Source: Hysterangium stoloniferum
Taxonomy: Eukaryota; Basidiomycota; Agaricomycetes; Hysterangiales; Hysterangiaceae
Reading direction: 5' to 3'
DNA length: 64,000 bases
Assembly (NCBI GenBank): GCA_015178975.1
Contig: WHVD01000230.1
Location: 42,633 to 106,632 of the forward strand
Shown here: positions 61,238 through 64,000 of the stretch, one piece after another
Layout of the letters: each line of letters opens with the position of its first letter
Numbering within the stretch: the stretch's first letter is position 1
Notes under the pieces: model-generated
Told to the model about the DNA's origin: nothing
The model's input: only the letters and a program-made list of their open reading frames with translations
Database searches by the model: none
Translations under genes and position numbers: made by a program

Positions 61238-64000
61238 ACCCCCCCTTGAAGGTATGGCGTCCCGACATGGTGTTGCTGCCAGTAGAGTCTAGGCTTGACC
61301 TTTCGAAACCCTGGAATCTGGGTTGCTCGTACTGTGGTGGTTGGAGGTTGCCTTGATCCTCGAATAGGGCCCTGAATTGTTACTGCCTCTGGATGTTGTG
61401 TGTGGAAGTCTGCTGTCAAGGCAGGGGCGAATACCTTATGTCCTGGTTCCCAGCTATTATGTTCCATGCCAAAACCTTGCCATTTTATGAGGTATTCAAT
61501 TCTCCCATATCTCCATCTACTGTCCAATACCTTCTCAACCTCATACTCAATCTCTCCTTTTACCACTATTGGATCTGGTGGTGGTTTAGCATGGCGGCCA
61601 GTGATTGGATCCTCAATCTTTGGTGTCAGTTTCACCATATTGAAGACTGGGTGAAGTCTGTTCATGGACCTGGGCAGTTCCAATCTATAGGCAATTGGTG
61701 AGACCTGTTCAAGTACCTTAAATGGCCCTAATCAAAGGTGTGAAAGCTTCTTTGAGGGCTGGGCCATTTGAATATCACTGGCATCTAGGAAAACTTGGTC
61801 TCCTGCCTTGAAGTTTGGTGCTGGGGTTCGCCGATGGTTATAGTACTTTGTCATGTCATCTTTTGCTTTAGCCAGTGCTGCTTTTGCCTCCTCAAGAGTT
61901 TCAGCCATTCGATCTCGAAAATCATTTACTGATTCTACCTTATTGGATCGAAGGTCTGGTTCAAAACCCATTCATGGATGATGTCCACAGTCTAACATGA
62001 ATGGTGTCTGTTGTGTAGATGCATGGATATGGTTGTTATATTGGAATTCTGCAAGTGGGAGAAGATTCTGATTGGCGCTGATTTACAAAAATCTGTATAT
62101 ATGTCTCCAACTCTTGGTTGACTCGTTCAGTCTGTCCATCAGTCTGAGGGTGGTAGGCTGTGGAATAGGCTGGTTGAATACCAAGGAGTCGGTATAATTC
62201 CCAAGTGAATTGACTTGCAAACTGTGATCCACAATCTGAGATAACTTGCTGTGGAAGTCCATGATGCTTCCACACATCCTTGAAAAAGATCCAAGCTGCA
62301 CCAACAGAGTCAACAGTCTTATGTGTAGGTAGGAAGTGTCCACGCTTTGTCATGAGATCTACAATCACCATCACTGAATCGTACCCTTGGGATTCAGGTA
62401 GGTCAACTATGAAGTCAACACTAGTTGTATCCCATCGATCTTCTGGTGTGGCATTTGGGTGTAATTCCCCAATTGGCATTTGACGCTGGAACTTGGTGTG
62501 CATGCAAATGTCACAGGTCTTGACATACTGCCCTATATATTGTGATATACCTGGCCACCAAAAGTTGTGACTGATCAGCTCTAAGGTCTTCCATTGTCCT
62601 GCATGGCCAGCAACCTGAGAGTCATGATGCTGTTCCACAATTCTACGCCTCAGTTCTGGGTCAGTTGGTACATATATTTTTCCCCGATACAATACCAGTC
62701 TATCCTTCTCTGACCATTCCATTAATCTGATGGATCGGCCACCAGATTTTCAGAGCTCCTTCACTGCTGTGATCACTGCTTCCTCCTGTTCACCCTTCTC
62801 ATTTCCTTGACGAATAGCAGTGAGAAATTCACGTTCTGGCCCATGTATTGACACACCCTCCATGGCTCAAATTGCAAAAAACTCTGGTTTAAGTAGGGTT
62901 ATGTCTGAGTTGTCACCCTCACCAGAGCCATGGTCAGGCCAGCGAGAGAGTGCATCAGTTTTGCCCATCGAGCGTCCTGGTCAGTGGTGCAGTTGGAAAT
63001 CAAAACATGCCAGGAACAGGGACCATCTGGCCTGTCTTCGATTTAACTTCTTTGAAGACATGAAGTACTCCAGGTTTTTGTGGTCAGTCCACACCTCCAC
63101 TGAGTGTCGTGCCCCCTCTAGGAAATGTCTCCACTCATCAAAGGCACGGATCACTGCAAGCATCTCTTTGTCATGGATCTCATAATTGCGTTCAACAGCT
63201 GACAGGCTTTTTGAGTAAAAGGCAACAGGATGCCACTTTCCATCCAGCTGTTGTGAGAGGACTGCTCCAGTGGCATAGTCTGATGAGTCAGCTTCAACTT
63301 GAAATGGTTTTGAGTCATTGGGCATTGTCAGAATCAGTGCATTTGTAACCAGATCCTTGAGGAAAAGGAAAGCTTGGTCCTCTGTTATAGTCCACCTCCA
63401 AGCTGATTCCTTTTTTGTGAGGTCAAACAGTGGTCGTGCATGGTGGGAGAAATCCGCTATAAATCGCCTATAGAAGTTGGTAAACCCAAGGAAGGCTTGT
63501 ACCTCTTTCTGGCTAGTTGGAGTGGGCCAATCACGCACACCTGACACCTTAATTGGGTCCATCTCTGCTTGGTTTTCAGATATGACTAGGCCCAGGTATT
63601 CAATCTTTGTTCTTTCAAACTCACATTTCTCTGGCTTAAGGTACAGTTTATACTCACGAAGACGCTCAAGGACCAGTAATAGGACACGGCGATGTTCCTC
63701 AAGTGTCTTGGTAAAGATGAGGATGTCATCCAGGTAGACACATACAACTCCTTCAGCAATAAAATCCCAGAAGATATCATTCATCATAGTCTGGAAGGTT
63801 GCTGGGCTATTAGTGAGACCGAAAAACATGACTAAGGGTTCAAACAACCCTCTATTTGTTTGGAAGGCAGCCTTCCACTCATCCCCTTCTTTTATGCGAA
63901 CATTGTTGTAGCCCCATCTAACATTAAGCTTTGTGAAATACCGTGCCCCTTTTAATCAATTTACCAGCTCTGAAATGAGTGGGAGTGGATATCGATTTTT
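61189..64000 (-). pseudogene. Gypsy-3: chromodomain Ty3/Gypsy pol, runs off the window
   Basis: In transcription order: RT and RNase H at 63847-62981 (MFFGLTNSPATFQ, YLDDILIF, VEADSSDYATGAVLSQQ, WTDHKNLEYF). Integrase at 62722-62036 (H-x-H and CDICMHTK zinc region, VDFIVDLP, SDCGSQF, QTDGQTERVNQELE). A linker at 61971-61732. The chromodomain at 61683-61189 (IEYLIKWQGFGMEHNSWEP). Stops or shifts separate these blocks, so it is broken. SDCGSQF has Cys where Arg is usual, a change expected from CGT to TGT. The element starts beyond 64000. It is a different clade from Gypsy-1 and Gypsy-2 by RT and integrase sequence. Confidence 0.85.

Overview
The window looks like a chromosomal segment of a basidiomycete fungus, most likely an Agaricomycete with a repeat-rich genome. 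The host genes carry many short introns (about 50-100 nt). The proteins are basidiomycete-like versions of conserved eukaryotic genes. Roughly two thirds of the window is LTR-retrotransposon sequence in layers of nested insertions. I give no species name because nothing in the sequence fixes one.

Host islands. (1) About 10.3-22.4 kb: about 5 kb with no recognisable gene, then an unidentified 495-aa protein gene (+, 15349-16889), the COPII coat gene sec23 (-, 17704-20554, ten exons, 763 aa) and, head-to-head with it across 207 bp, a mitochondrial ribosomal protein mL59/MRPL25 gene (+, 20762-21417). (2) About 42.3-52.4 kb: a class I cyclic-nucleotide phosphodiesterase gene (+, 43798-46394, five exons, 788 aa), a decayed intron-containing partial copy of it 4 kb downstream, and a DUF1769/UPF0590-type gene (-, 50714-51899, five exons, 305 aa). 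I derived the exon structures by eye from splice sites and reading phase. Every join keeps frame and restores family-conserved sequence.

Transposon blocks. 0.5-10 kb holds a Ty1/Copia tail, several solo LTRs, a degraded Ty3/Gypsy pol (-) and, on the opposite strand next to it, a broken spliced gene for a coiled-coil/zinc-cluster protein. 22.4-42.3 kb is a deep nest. A solo LTR of family C (25381-40125, target-site duplication TGCTG) holds an 11.4-kb chromodomain Gypsy element ('Gypsy-1', 25472-37947) and two further solo LTRs. Gypsy-1 itself holds a 1,055-bp solo LTR inside gag. 52.4-64 kb holds a LINE relic, Gypsy fragments, a Gypsy element ('Gypsy-2') whose gag was hit by three separate LTR insertions, and at the right edge a Gypsy element ('Gypsy-3', -) that runs out of the window. 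LTR families are labelled A-H here for convenience only.

Most notable: Gypsy-1 carries one or two extra same-strand ORFs between pol and the 3' LTR. Its two LTRs differ at ten positions, all transitions in CpG-type dinucleotides. Its three in-frame stops are all TGA and readable as CGA decay. A short motif around a TATA-like core recurs in otherwise different LTR families. Target-site duplications allow the order of insertions to be read directly.
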